From positions 238,178,023-238,242,022 of the forward strand of contig OY992536.1 in the NCBI GenBank assembly GCA_963921195.1: a stretch of 64,000 nucleotides of DNA, written 5' to 3'. Positions 32,594 to 46,300 of this stretch are shown here, piece by piece. The notes beneath the pieces are model-generated. The model made no database searches, was not told where the DNA came from, and saw only the letters and a list, made by a program, of their open reading frames with translations. Position 1 is the stretch's first letter. Each line of letters opens with the position of its first letter. This DNA comes from Pegoplata infirma. Its lineage: Eukaryota > Arthropoda > Insecta > Diptera > Anthomyiidae. A program made the position numbers and the translations under genes.

Positions 32594-33228
32594 CATAGAT
32601 GGGACTAATTAATTAAAGGGACCAATTAATTGATGGTTTAATTACCATTTAATTGATGTCAATGGTAATGAATTTTTTTTCATTACTATTGGTTGTACCA
32701 ATTAAATTACTTATCAATTTAATTAGTAATGAAAATTAAAAAAAAATAATTACCATTGGTATGGCATAACTTAAAAAAAATAATTACTTACCATTAGTAA
32801 AAGTATTCACAATATTGTCAAAATCGTTAATATTTGGAAATATCTGTTGTTTTTTGTTTATGATGCTTCAGTTTTTCACATTTTTTAAACCAAACACACG
32901 TTGATTTCCTTTGTATAACACAATGTTTGAAATTTTTATTTGAGTTTTGTTTTTAGTCTTTAACATTTTCATATTTTTTTTGAAAAAGCATACTTTGATG
33001 TTTAAATTTTTAACTTTTCAAAAAAAACAAAAATGTGCAAACCAATGGTTTTGAAACCAATTATAATTGGTGTTTTTCAACAATTGGTGCATTTCATTAC
33101 CATTAGTAATTATTTTTTCAATTAAAAAAATATAATTACCATTAAATGGTAATGAAAATTTTTTCATTACCATTGATATCAACCAATGGTAATTAAATTT
33201 CAATGGTAATGAAAAATTCCCATCTATG
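32594..33228. mobile_element. hAT-like MITE, 635 bp
   Basis: Inverted CATAGATGGGA termini with a perfect 8-bp duplication GTTTGCTC (32586-32593, 33229-33236). The interior is loosely palindromic, made of ATGGTAATTAAATT blocks. No transposase. Confidence 0.9.
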
Positions 33229-33299
33229 GTTTGCTCTAGTTAACTAAAAAATTACAAAAAATACTTTTTTTAAATACATTTAATTTTTTTTTTTAATTT

Positions 33300-34560
33300 C
33301 TAAAAAAAATTAATAGAAATTTGGAAACCACAATTAAAATTTCAAAAAATCTTAACTAAAATTCAGAATAGCTAAACTAAAATTCAGAAAACCACTACTG
33401 ATGTTCAAAAATCGAAATTTAGAAATCCAATTGAAATCCAAGAAAGCCAAATTAAAATTTAGGTAGCAAAAATGCAGAAAACACATTTAAAATTTAGAAG
33501 AGCCCTTCTAGAATTTAGAAAAAATCAATTTCAGGAAACCCAATTGAAATTCAGAAAAGTTCAATTCACACTTTGAAAAGCACTATTGTAAATTTTATAT
33601 ACAATTTTCTTGATTTTTTATTAGGCTTTTAAGATTTTCTGAATCTCGATTGTGCTATTCTGAACTTTAGAAAGAAATCAGAAGAGCCCAATTAAGTTCA
33701 GAAACGCCCTTTGGAAATGCAAAAAAGCCCAATGAAATTTCAAAAAAGCTCAATTGAGTTTCAAAATGACTTAATTGAAACTCAGGAAAGCCCATTAACA
33801 TTTTTGTAAAACACATTTGTGGTTTGGAAAAGTCTTGTTTAAGTTCAGAAAAGCTCAGAAAAAAAAAATAGAAATGGCCATTTAAAATTCCAAAAAGCAT
33901 AATTAAAGTTCAGAAATTTAAAATTTTCCAATTAAAATTCATACAACATTTTCTTGAATTTCTATATTCCAAAAATTTTTTAAGTGGAATCAAAAGAGCC
34001 TAGTTAAAATTTAGAAAAGGCCTCCTAAAATGCAGAAATCCTACATGAGTTTCAAAAAAGCTGCATGGCATTCAAAAAAGCCTGTTGGAAATTCAGAGAA
34101 GTCCAAGAAAAGTTCGGATTTGAAAAAAGAGGGTTACTCGTAAAACGCAAAGTGGAATTGCATAAAAGTGGAATGAAACCACTTTTATGCAATTCCACTT
34201 TGATTTTTGAAAATGATTTCATTCCGAAAAAATAATATTCGTTTTGCGTTTTACGAGAAACCACTTTTTTCAAATCCGAACGGAATTGAGCCTGTGGCAT
34301 GCCCCTTAAGTTGAGATTATCCAAATAAGAAACATAATTTTAGTTCAGAAAATTTCATACTTTCCTGAAATTCAAATGGATAGATTTCACTGAATTTAAT
34401 CAGGGGTTTCTTAAACTTATTTCTGGCTTTTTGGATTTTCTGTATTTCAATTATGGTATTCTGAACTTTTATTAGACTTTTTTGAACTTCAAATGAGATT
34501 TTGTGAATTTCAGTCGGCTTTCTTAATTTTGATTGGAATATTCAAAACTTTAATTTGGTT
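33300..34560. repeat. Degenerate 20-22 bp tandem repeat
   Basis: Many units like AATTGAAATTCAGAAAAGCC, in direct orientation to about 34110 and reversed at 34350-34560. Frames at 33667-33900 are repeat translations. A second array of the same unit is at 48050-48430 and a weaker one at 35570-35900. Confidence 0.75.
34114..34283. repeat. Nested hairpin, possible small foldback element
   Basis: Outer arms GTTCGGATTTGAAAAAAG and its inverse enclose CTCGTAAAACGC/GCGTTTTACGAG. A second inner hairpin AAGTGGAATTGCATAAAAGT is perfectly inverted. No TSD is seen. Confidence 0.7.
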
Positions 34561-34564
34561 TTTA

Positions 34565-35392
34565 GAAACTTCTGAGACGTTTTCTATAGGAAAACCATTT
34601 CCGAATCTGGGACTTTTTCTTTAGGAAAGGGTCACAGGATCTCTGACTTTTACTGTAGGAAAAGATTTCAGAATGTAATACTTTTTCTGAATGAAAAAGG
34701 TCTGTCAATCTGTGACTTTTTAAAAGGAAACATTTCTTAGAATATGTGACTCTTTCTTTATAGGAAAAAGGTCTCAGAACCTGTCACTTCTTCTTTAGAC
34801 GTTTTCTATAGGAAAAAAATTTCCGAATCTGGGACTTTTTCTTTAGGAAAGGGTCACAGGATCTCCGACTTTTTCTATAGGGTAAGATTTCAAAATGTAA
34901 TATTTTTTCTGAATGAAAGAGGTATGTCAATCTGTGACTTTTTAAAAGGAAAAATTTCTTGAAATATGTGACTCTTTCTTTATACGAAAAAGGTCTCAGA
35001 ACCTGTCACTTCTTCTTACGAGAAAAAGTGGCCGAATTTGAGACTTTTTCTATATAAGAAAAAGCACTCAGAACCTAAGACTTTTTCTTTTGGAAAAAGG
35101 TCTAAGGATCTGAGACTTTTTCTTTTGGAAAAAGGTCTTAGAATATGAGACTTTTACTATTAGAAAAAGGTCTAAGAATCTAAGACTTTTTCTATAGAAA
35201 AAGGTATCAGAATCAAAATTTTTTTTAGGAAACAAATCTAAAATCTCAATAATGCTTTAAAATATCTCAATAATGCTTTAAAATATGAAACTTTTTCTTA
35301 TAATAAAAGGTCTCAGAATCTGAAATCTATACGAAAAAAGGCTCAGATTCTGAGACATTTTTCATAAAAGAAGTCCTATATTCTGAAACATA
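34565..35392. repeat. Diverged dyad satellite
   Basis: Units like TCTGAGACTTTTTCTATAGGAAAAAGGTC. The first 230 bp are duplicated as a block (34571-34790 and 34800-35020), which shows expansion by higher-order units. Confidence 0.8.
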
Positions 35393-36005
35393 TTCCCTAA
35401 AAAAAATATTTTTTTTTTAATGTCGGCAAAAACTAATAAATTTTATGATTTTATAGCTTTCCCATCACTTTTTTTTTTGCAAAAAAACGTTTTTCGAAGT
35501 AAAAAAAAAAATCTCCCCCCCCCCCCTCAAACCCAAAGGCTATACTGATATTACATTAGAAAACACAATTAAAATTCAAAAATTTGAATAAGAATTCCGA
35601 ATGGAAAATAAGTTTGAATGAATCTCAATTCGGATTTCAAAATTTCACTGCCGATTTCGGAATTTCAGTTCGAGTGTGGCAATTTTAATTAAATGTTCTT
35701 AAATTTCGATTTCTAAATTTCATTTTGGATTTCTAAATTTCCATTGATTTTTTCGATTTTTCGGGTCTTCTAATTGACATTTTTGGATTTCTCTTAAGCT
35801 TTTCTGAATTCCAATAGGGGTTTCTAAATTTTAATTGTTTTTCTTTTTGATTTTGAACTATTCTGAATTAAAATCGGAATTTTTAAATGCGCTTAAAATT
35901 TTGAAATCATATGGTGCAATGGACTCAAAATCTTTTTGAAATTTGTGGCTCTTAAATCAGTGCAGATTAAACTAGGCTATTGAGACTTGCCATCACAGTT
36001 TTTAT

Positions 36006-36920
36006 TAATTTTCCCCCCTAACATTTTTTTCAAACCCACCTAATCACTGTGTCCTCTCCCGGGGCTGCCATACAAAATTGAAATTTTTATTAAGCTGCTC
36101 CTACCGCTCAAACTGCTCCCTCCGCTCAAATTTGTTTTGGGGAAATCAGCTCCTACCGCTCATGGTGCCCTCTGGAATGGTCAAAAGCAAGGCCGATCCC
36201 TATTTTTTTACCCCTAACATTTTATCCGAAAGAACCTACACCCTATATCCACTCCCAAAGGGGGCTTCCATACAAAAAGACATTTTTATAAAATTTGCTT
36301 CCATATATATAACTGCCCTATGGGTGCCCCTAGAAGAGTCAAATGTATAACCGAACCTACATTTTTTTTGATACCCAACATTTTTTCAGAACATACCTAC
36401 CCTTTATCTTTAACCCTTAGAGGGGTCCCCATACAATTTCGTAAAAAAAATAGTAAAAATAATTATAAAAAAATTGTATGAGAACCACTTTAAGGGTTAA
36501 AGATAGAGGGTAGGTATGTTCTGGAAAAGCGTTGGGGCTTAGCAAATATTGGGGGGGGGGGGGGGTCGGTCATATATTTGACTCCCCTAAGGGGAAACCT
36601 TGAGACAGTTAGAGTAGTAAGAGCAAATTGTATTAAAATGTAATTTTGTATGGGAGTGAAGTAATTTTGTGGGTATGCTGGGAAAAAATTTTGAAGGGTA
36701 AAAATTAATTTTTAGCGCATTAGGAGGCACCATGGGAGCCGTGGAGCTGGTTTTATAAAACAAATTGATAAAAAAAATTGTGTGGGGACCACCTTAAGTG
36801 TTCAAGAAAGATGGCAGGAATGTTCTGTGAATATGTTGGGGTGCATTTTAATTCTCTAGTGGCATCATTGGGACAGTTAGAACGGTACGAGCAGTTTTAT
36901 AAAAATGTGATCTTTAGTAA
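36006..36920. mobile_element. Palindromic element fragment (12-kb and 7-kb family)
   Basis: Left segments such as CCCTATATCCACTCCCAAAG are mirrored by GGGTTAAAGATAGAGGGTAG on the right, centred near 36465. A 15-base G run lies at 36551-36565. The 36078-36350 frame is not a gene. Confidence 0.6.
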
Positions 36921-37372
36921 TACAGATTTTTTGTTAAAATAAGGCAACACCGGTAAAGAGAGTGAGAGGGAGATTGAAAAAAAATATATAAATTCACGTT
37001 TTTTTACTGCCAAATAATTATAAAAAGTTCTGTGCCGAAAATAATGAAAAATAATTGTTTTAAATTTAAAACGTGACTGTGTTAGTGTTAAATACTTAAG
37101 TTTGGCTCCTCTAGGGGCACCATTGGGACAGTTAGAGCAGTAGGAGCAGTTTTATAAAAAATTGATCTTTAGTAATACAGATTCTTTGTTAAAATAAAGC
37201 CACACCGGTAAAGAGAAAAAGAGAGAAAAAATTCGAAAAAAAAAACAAAAAATATAAATTCAGGATTTTTTACTGCCAAATAATTATGAAAAGTTCTGTG
37301 CCGAAAATTATGAAAAATAATCGTTTTTAAGTTAAAGTGTGATTGTGTTAGTGTTAAATACTTTAGTTTTAA
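36861..37372. repeat. Direct duplication of about 250 bp next to the CPAP1-like 3' end
   Basis: The segment GGGACAGTTAGAACGG to TTAAATACTTAAG is repeated at about 37122-37372 with small differences; the second copy reaches to within 25 bp of the stop codon. It may therefore form part of the 3' UTR on the minus strand. Confidence 0.8.
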
Positions 37373-37395
37373 TTACTATTTCTCTTCATCATCAT

Positions 37396-40300
37396 TTAAT
37401 TCTTTTTAGTTTTAGTGAATTCTTGTATTTCATATTCTGGATATTCCTGTGGCGTTTCACTTAATGTATCCGAATCATAATAGGCATAATCATAACTAGT
37501 ATCCTCATCTGCATGCGATGGCCTCTTTGAGGTCTTTTTCTTATTTTCATTCTTTTTTAATCGTTTCTCTAATTTATCCGCATGTTTACCACTTTTTGTA
37601 ACATGGAATGGATAAGCAGTGGTATTTTTAACTGCAGTTGTTGTTTTAATTGCAGCTGTAGCTTTAGCTGGTGTTGTGGTGGGTCGTCTAGTGGTTGTGG
37701 TAGTCGATATGGTAGTAGTGGTGGATGGTATTATAAAGGTTGTGGGACGTGATGTAGTTTGTGTTGAGGTGGAATATGAGGGATAGGTGAAATATGTAGT
37801 GGTGGTTGTACTGGGTGTTGCAAAGGTTGTTGTCTTCGGACTAGTTATGGAATTATGGGGATTATATTGTGAATTATATTGTTGTGAAGTTTTTTCAGCT
37901 TTAATAATATCAGCACGTAGTTTATTAATACTGGCAGCACCAAAATTTAACGATTGAGCAGTTTTAAATAATTCATCTTCCTCACTAAAATCAGCCAAAG
38001 ATGATTGTTCTTTGAGGAATGAAGTTTGTTGTTGACTTTTTAGATGGGTAACCGGATTTTGATAATTTTGTTTATAGGGTTTTGGAGTAGTTGTGGTCGT
38101 CGTGGTAGGACTATTTGTACTTCCCGAAGATCTTTGTAGATTTTTATTTAATTTATTTCTTGGAAAATCAATTTCATATAATTCTGGATGATATTGACCA
38201 TCATCTTCATCGGCTTCATAATAAGGATTTGCCGTTGTATGAGCTGTTTTGCTAGATGATGAGGTTTGTAATTTTTGTGGTTGATTGGAGGGACGGACAG
38301 TCTGTTGACTTTGATAATAGGTATTATCATAGGCTTTCTTATAGGTTGAGGGTTTAAAGGTCGTCGGTGCATATTTATCTTTAGGCACTAGAGTTGAAAA
38401 TTTCTTGTAAGAATTGGCCGTGCTTGTGGGATAAGTTTCACTCTCACGTTGTGTTGTAGCTTTGTAGTTTATGCTGCCGCGACTTTTAAAACCTCTCGGT
38501 TTAGTATCCACATTGCCATTGGCCACCGTTGGCTGCTCTTTAATTATTTCTACAGGTCTTGCAGTTTGTCTTTGTGGTGATGCTCTAAATGGTTCTGGTT
38601 GTTGATTATTATTTGCTCTAGCCTGGCCTGAACCTCTGCTACGATAATATTGTGGTTCTACATTTGATTTAATGGGAGCTTCGAAAGTTTTAGCTGGTGG
38701 TTGTGGTTGGAAAGGTTGCGGTTGTTGTGGTTTTATTTTTACAAATTCACTAAATTCATTAACATTTACAAAAGTGGAATTTTGTGGTCCCAGTTTCTGT
38801 TGTGTCTGTTCAAATTTCTGTAATTTTTTATTATTTCCGGATTGCTTATTGAAACCACCCGTTTCCGATTTATCACGTTTTAATTCATTATATTTGATAG
38901 TAGTTGATTTTCCACGATTTGGATTATATGTTGTGGGTTGTATCTTTGCTTGTGTCTCATAATCATTACCAAAATTATAACGACTATTATCGTGTTGAGA
39001 TTGAGAAAGAGGTCTGGTAGTGGTGGAAGATGTAGTACTGGGTTGATAATCAAAACCAAAATTGTAACGATTATTATTATGTTGAGATTGTGACAATGGC
39101 CTAGACTGCTCGGTAGTTGTTGATGTAGAACTGGTTTGATAATCATTACCAAAATTATAACGATTATTATTGTGTTGAGATTGTGAAGATGGTCTGACCG
39201 AAGACTGCTGTTGTGTAGTCAAAGTTGAGGGAGTAGTTGATTTAAATTGTGAGAAATCATAGAAATCCGTATTGTAGGAAGCGTGTAGTGTTATTTTCTT
39301 AACAAGTTTGGGTGCTGCAGTAGTAGTTGTAGAAGGACTGCTTAGTGTTGTAGACGTCTGTTGGGGACGTTTTGGTCTGGTCGGTGTAACACGAGATTTG
39401 CCAATTGTTGAGGCCTCTGATTTTTTACTAAAATCTGAAAAATCATTTGGTTTATGCGATGGCTTAACTGGATGATCCAAAATGTCATCTTCTCGTCCGC
39501 CATTACGATTGGAAAAGAAATGTGAACTATGGGAACCTTTGAAAATATCATCTAAGTCTTCTGTAATTATAAAAAGATTACATAAGAATAAAATTAAATC
39601 AAATTCTCAATTAAATTATTTATTAGAAACTAGAATTATTTAAATATTTGCTAAATTAATACTGGAGATTTTACTAATGTTATAATTTTTATTATTTCTC
39701 TTTTCAGGTATGTTCAAAAACTAAGCGAGATAAAGAAAAATGGACGAAAGGTTTGAACTAAAATGTAGATTGAAAATAATTGCTAAACTAAGCTAGATAC
39801 CAGCAAAAAGACGTTAATTTGGTATTTTTGTTATATGTATTTCAAAAACTAAGTAAGATTATGAAAATTTACGAAATTTTTGATATGTAGGTGGACAATA
39901 TTTTTGTTATATTTTACAAACTGAGCGAGATAGGTTAGGTTAGGTTGAAAGTGACTGCTGACGTTTTACGTCAACACACGTATACTCTGAGATCCATGGT
40001 GATACCACGGAACCGTAATAGGTTTCCCTACTAGTCCCTGTCGTTAAACCAGTTTGAGCTTCTTATTAAACTTCTTAGATGTTGAATTTTGACATCCTAC
40101 AAATCAGAAAGATCGTACAGCTCCCTAGATCCCAGTGAAGCAAGTCTCTGACAAAAAAGTGCCGGGCAATGGCAAATAAAGTATTCTATAGTTTCCAACT
40201 CCTCTTCATCCATGCAACTTCGGCAAAAGTCATTCGACGGTACATTTAACCGCTCTGCATGCTTCCCTTTAAGACAGTGTCCGGTAATTATAGAAACCAC

Positions 40301-43300
40301 CGTCGAAATCTCTCCTCTTGGAAGCGATATCAGCTCACTTGTGCGCCCCTGATTAAGAGAAGGCCAAATCAGTCGTGTTGTCTAACACGCCCATCCATTT
40401 GCCCACCTTTGATTGGTCTCCGTCGCAGAACAGAGCCGTAGATTTTGCTTGCAAGTTTCTAGAGGCATACCAACACATTCCAATTCTGTTGGAACCTGTA
40501 AGGGAGTTCCTAGTCTTGCAAGCTCATCGGCTTTGCAATTCCCTGGAATATCTCAGTGCCCTGGGACCCATATGAGTCGTATGTTAAACTGCTTGGCCAT
40601 CTCATTTAAAGACATGCGGCAGTTAAGGGCAGATCTTGTTTTCAGAAACATTCAATCCAGGGACTTGACTGTCAGTATAGATGTTGACTGCGGTTGTAGA
40701 CAAGACATTGCAGCTCAACCAGTCAGCCACTTCCTTTATTGCCAGCATCTCTGCCTGGTAAACACTACAATGATCTGGCTATCTTCGAGCCAGGCTCAAT
40801 CCAAGCTCTTCCGAATAGACTCCAAAGCCCACTTGTTCGTGCAGCCTCGATCCATCTGTGTAAAAATTTTTGGTGGCTCCACTACCCGGAATGTCCATCA
40901 TCCAAGACTCCCTGGATGGTATCATAGTGGTAAAGTGGCGCTCAAAAAGGCTCAAAGAGGGAGCACAGTCCACATTTTGTGGTATTGTTATCTTCTTCAA
41001 GATCGCGCTATGGCCACAATCGCTGCTCCTCCATTGCAGCGTGCTATTAAGTCGAATTGCCGACGCAGCCGCATACTGCCTACCCAATATGTCCAATGGT
41101 ATCAGGTGAAGGAGGATTTCTAATGCAGCCGTATGTGTAGTACGAAGAGCACCAGTGATGCACATCGACGCCATTTTCTGTACCTTCGTGATAAAGACAC
41201 AGTTCGTTTTCTTTCTAAAACAGGCCACCAGACAATGATTCCATACAGCAAAATTGGACGCACCGCTGCTGTATAGATCCAATGAACGACTTGAGTGCTA
41301 AAACCCCATCGTTTTCCAATGGCCCTTTTACAAGAATGTAAAGTAATCGTTGCTTTTCTCACCCGTTCCTCAATGTTACGCCTGAAATTCAACTTCCTAT
41401 CTCCATCTGAGAAGGTGATTTCAGTGCCGTCCAGAGAAATAGGATCAAAAGCAGGAATCTTATTTTTCCTTCTAAACAAAACAAGCTCTGTTTTACTTGG
41501 ATTAACTCCTAGACCACAGTTTCTTGCCCATTTAGACAGATCTTTCAGAGAACCCTGAAAAATGTCCCTCAATGTTGGCAGATGCTTCCCCTTTACCGCT
41601 ATCGCGACATCGTCAGCATATGCGACAACATGACAACCACGTGCTTCTAGAGATAGCAGCATTGAATTCAGTGCCAGGTTCCAAAGAAGCGGCGAAAAAA
41701 CACCAACAACCTCGGGTCAATCACTCTACGCAAATATGAGTCTATCATTCGTTCCATTGTCTTTAACAAAAAAGAAGACTGACTAATTGGTCGGAAATCC
41801 TTCGTAGCTGTGTGGGAACTTTTCCCAGCCTTCGGGATAAAGACGACTCTGGTATCCCTCCATTTTAAAGGAATATACGACCAGTTGATGCATGCTGTGT
41901 ATAGATTATACAGCAACGGGGCTATATAGTCCGGCACTTGCTGCAACTCAGCCGGGATTATACCATCAGGTCCCGGGGATTTATAGGGCCTGAAGCTTTT
42001 TATCGCCCAGATTTATGTTGGCATATTTATTATTTCCGAAGCAATTTCAGATACTTGGGCGTCAGAACGTGCCAAAGCTTGAAACGGTGTCATGGAATTG
42101 CCCGGAAAATGCGTGTTTAAAAGGAGATTCCGCGACTCTCCACTGGAGGAAGACCACACGCCATTAGGATCTTTCAGGTATCCCAGAGTGCAAGGTGAAG
42201 AAGACAGAACCTTGCGCTGCCTGGATGCCTCAGAAACGTCTTCTATGTTTCCACAGAAGTTTTTCCAAGAATCACATTTAGCATTATCTTATAACTCTTA
42301 ACTCTTAAGTTGCAGCCTCTATGCAGACCAGTCCTCGTCCGCTCTTGAAAATTTAGCTTTATTAAAGAGCTTCTGCAGGAATCTCTGCTCGTCTGCAACT
42401 CATTTGACCACCAAGCTAGATAGAGCAAAATACTTCTAGAACTCCTAGATACAAGGAAAAGGGCGTTTATTTGGTATTTTTGTTTAAAAAACGAAGCGAG
42501 ATAGAGCAAAATGAAGGAAATGTTTGCTGTTAGCAATATTTTTGATATATTTCAAAAACTAAGCGAGATAGAACAATATGCAAAGTATCCTTCTATTACA
42601 CCGTCCGACAGCCAATATTAAACATGAACCTGGAGTTTTCATTTCGTGAGTTTTTCAGTTTTTCATTTCGTGATCCTGTTTCCATTTAAAAAGACTTCAA
42701 AGTTTTAGAGGATACACTCAAAGAATTATGTAGGTAAATTCCAGTGAATATTCACTTAAAACAAATGAAATTTTATTTAAAAACCATTCCACTGTTTTTT
42801 CATTTAAAATAAAAACACATTACAGTTAATTTTAAATGTTAATTTAATGACTAACCAAAACATTAAAAAACTAGTGAATATTCAGTTATTTTGTATTGAA
42901 AAACAGTAAAACTATCGAAGAAATTTTTTACTGCCGAAATTAAATGTAACAGAAAATTCGTTTTTAATACAGTAAATTATTTTTTTTAAACTACAGAAAC
43001 AGTAAAAAAATTAAATCCTTTATAAAATAAGTGATTTTTCTTTTAAAATAACTTTACTGATTACTTTTTAAAATAACCTACAAACAGTTAATGACATAAT
43101 TTTCTTAGTGTACATTTTGTAAAATATTTTTACAAAATCAAAGAGGAGGATCTCCCCTAATTTTTTTATTTTGCCATATCAGGATAAAAGGACATGAATA
43201 AAGTAATTTTAAAACTTTATCAAAATATTTTGTTGAACATTTTGAATGATATTGAAGGATACATTTTTGAAAGGACGTAACTTACCACCTTTTTACTGAT

Positions 43301-46300
43301 ATGTAAAACTAATAAAATAGGAAAATTAGGGGATATTCTCCTCTTTCATTTGATATTTCTAGTGGCATCCTAGGACAAGTACAAATATTTAAAAAATATT
43401 TTATAAAATTTAATCCTCTCAAACTTTGAAGTCCTTTTAAAAGGAAACAGGATCACGAAATGAAAATTTGTAAATGCAGTTTTACTACATTTGGGCTGGA
43501 TTACTCAATGCTCCGTTATAAAATAACTTTCCGTTAAATTTAACTTTTTCATACAAATTTTGACATAAGGCTCCGTAAATCGGCAGTTAGCAGCTAACAT
43601 TTCATTGAGTAATCCGCCCTTAGTCTCTAGTTTCAAACGTCCAGTTCATGTTCAATGACTTTTTCATTTTTGTCGTACGGTGTAATCTGTGTGTAATATT
43701 TACATATCTTATTAATTAAGTTTTTTTTTGTTGTTTTAATCAATTAATCTTAAAAATTCACTTACGTTTTGAATCATCATTATAACTACGTTCCGTAGTT
43801 GTTGTTGTAGTAGTTCTCGCTGTGCTAGTTGATGTTGGTGTATAATAACTTACAATGGGTTTCTTTGTTGCTTCCGTCTGTTTTGGTTTTTTCGTTTTGA
43901 CATGATGCGGCTGCTGCTGCGTATTCACATAATTATTATTATTAAATGTACCACGCGTTACAGTTTCAAAGTGTTTCGTATAATTAGGTGGTTGATCAGG
44001 GCGTGACTTTTGATCAATGCGAGTTTCTTTAAAACGTCTAACATCACCTGCAGGGTGTGGGTGAATTTAAACAGAAACAATAAAGTTAAATTTTTAATTA
44101 TATGATTTTAAAAATGTTGCAAAAATTTTAAAGAAAGTAAAATGTTTAAACAGTTTATAATGTGAAATAATGTAACTACTATTGTGAGTATAACATACCA
44201 CTTTCAGCTCTTTGTAAATGAAATGTTGATTCATCTTCTTCAGCTGCAGGAGCACGTTTGCTTTCAAAACCGGAACCCAAACGATAGAGATCAAAATTAT
44301 CACTACCATAGTAAAGAACAGATTGCTCACAATCAACATCACTCCAATCGGCACAAGTTTGTGCTTCTTGATCAAATGCGGTTGCATTTGGACATAAGAA
44401 ACGAAAATCTTGGACCTTGAAAAGAAATGAGAATTATAAAAATTATTTAATGCGAATTACAAGAAAGATATCGTAAATTTAAAAAATATTACTCAATACA
44501 TTATTTAATTGATTTAACAAATAAAAATTAATCTGCATTACAATTTTCAATAAACCTCCATCACTGTAAGGCAGCCCCTTTTGCACTCTTGCTGCGCCTG
44601 ACGACAGGAGCAGTTGACTTGGTTTTTATCCAAGAGCCCTGGGTGCGGGGTGGTAAGGTTTGTGGATTGAAAACCCCCCGGGTTTAAGTTGATGGTTGCC
44701 GAGGTTGAGAGCTCACCAAGAGCCTGCATCTTGGCGAAAAATGGCTTAAATATATTCTTTTTATCAACTTTTAGGGATATGGATGTTACAGAGGATAGCT
44801 TAGAGCTTCATGGGAAATCTATTTGGCTCGCCTCTGCGTATTTTCCTAATCCGGGGCCAATACCCCCGGAGAAGGTTGGCGGTCTGATTCGGGAGTCTGA
44901 ATTTAGGCGACACCAGTTAGTAGTGTGCTGTGATGCTAATGCACATCATTCGATATGGGGAAGTACAGACACAAATGATAGAGGCGAGTCACTTTTGGAG
45001 TTTATGTTAAGCACTAACCTGTATATTTGTAACAAGAGTAGAGAACCAACTTTCGTTACAAGTACGCGGCAAAAGGTTCTTGATGTAACACTTGTATCAG
45101 ATACATTGTCAGATAGAATTGATGACTGGAGAGTTTTGGAAGAACATTCTTTCTCAGATCATTGCTACATTGAGTCTCTGGAAGTCTGAGGAGAATAAAC
45201 TGGATGAAATATAGAGAGACTTCTTCTTTGCTTTTGGGTAAAGTACCCTTATCTGAACCGCATAGTTTGGCGAAAATTGACCGTCTGGTTGACCAGATAA
45301 CAAATTTTTGTAATAGGTGCCTGGATGTGTCTTGCCCTTTTGCAAAGCCAAGGGGGAAAACCACATTGGTAGTCAAATGAGTTGCAGACTAGCAGAGATT
45401 CCTGCTAAAATCTCTTTAATAAGGCTAAATCTTTAAGAGCGGACGAGGACTGGTCTGCATACAGGCTGCAACTTAAGATTTATAAGAAGATGATCAGAAC
45501 TGCCAAATGTGATTCTTGGAAAAACTTGTGTGGAAACATAGAAGACGTTTTTGAGGCATTCAGGCTGCACAATGAATATAAATATAAATCCCCTGGACCT
45601 GATGGTATAATCGCAGCTGAGCTGCAGCAAGTGTCGCACTATATAGCCCCTTGGCTGTATAATCTATACACAGCATGCATCAACTGGTCGTATATTCCTT
45701 TAAAATGGAGGGATACCAGAGTCATCTTTATACCGAAAGCTGAGAAAAGTTCCCACACAGCTCCAAAGGATTTCAGACCAATTAGTCTGTCTTCTATTTT
45801 GTGAAAGACAATGGAACGAATGATAGACTCATATTTGCGTAGCGTGATTGACCCGAGGTTGCTTTCAACAAAGCAACATGCATACAACAAGGGTAGATCA
45901 ACGGAAAAAGCTCTTCATGAGCTCGTGGGTACCATCGAGAGATCGCTTACTCCTTCACCGAAAGCTATGGTGGCCTTTCTTGATATAGAAGGAGCATTTA
46001 ATAATGTCATTCCAGACTCGATAATTTTGGCATTGTCTGGTCTGGGAGTAAAGCGTGGAATCGTTTTAATGGTGGAAAACCTACTTGTCAATAGACGCAT
46101 AACGTCTGAATTTGGAGCGTCCGTTATATCTTGATTTGTCAATAGGGGCACACCACAAGGAGGTGTTTTTTCGCCGCTTCTTTGGAACCAGGCACTGAAT
46201 TCAATGCTGCTATCTCTAGCAGCACGTAGATGTCATGTTATCGCAAATGCTGACGATGTCGCGATAGCGGTAAACGGGAAGCATCTGCCAACATTGAGGG

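Larger units (their letters stand above)
42599..43682. mobile_element. CAC...GTG element carrying two nested elements
   Basis: Termini CACCGTCCGACAG and, inverted, CACCGTACGACAA, with TA at both flanks. Inner arms match over GGATCACGAAATGAAAA and TTTGAAGT. The interior holds the 396-bp MITE (42715-43110) and the small hairpin element 43493-43619. It lies in intron 3 of the CPAP1-type gene, close to exon 3. Confidence 0.7.

Noticed and set aside
38672..39152. Frames overlapping the CPAP1-type exon 4 in other phases
   Set aside because: Shadows of the 720-codon terminal exon, which has the consistent splice phase and composition.
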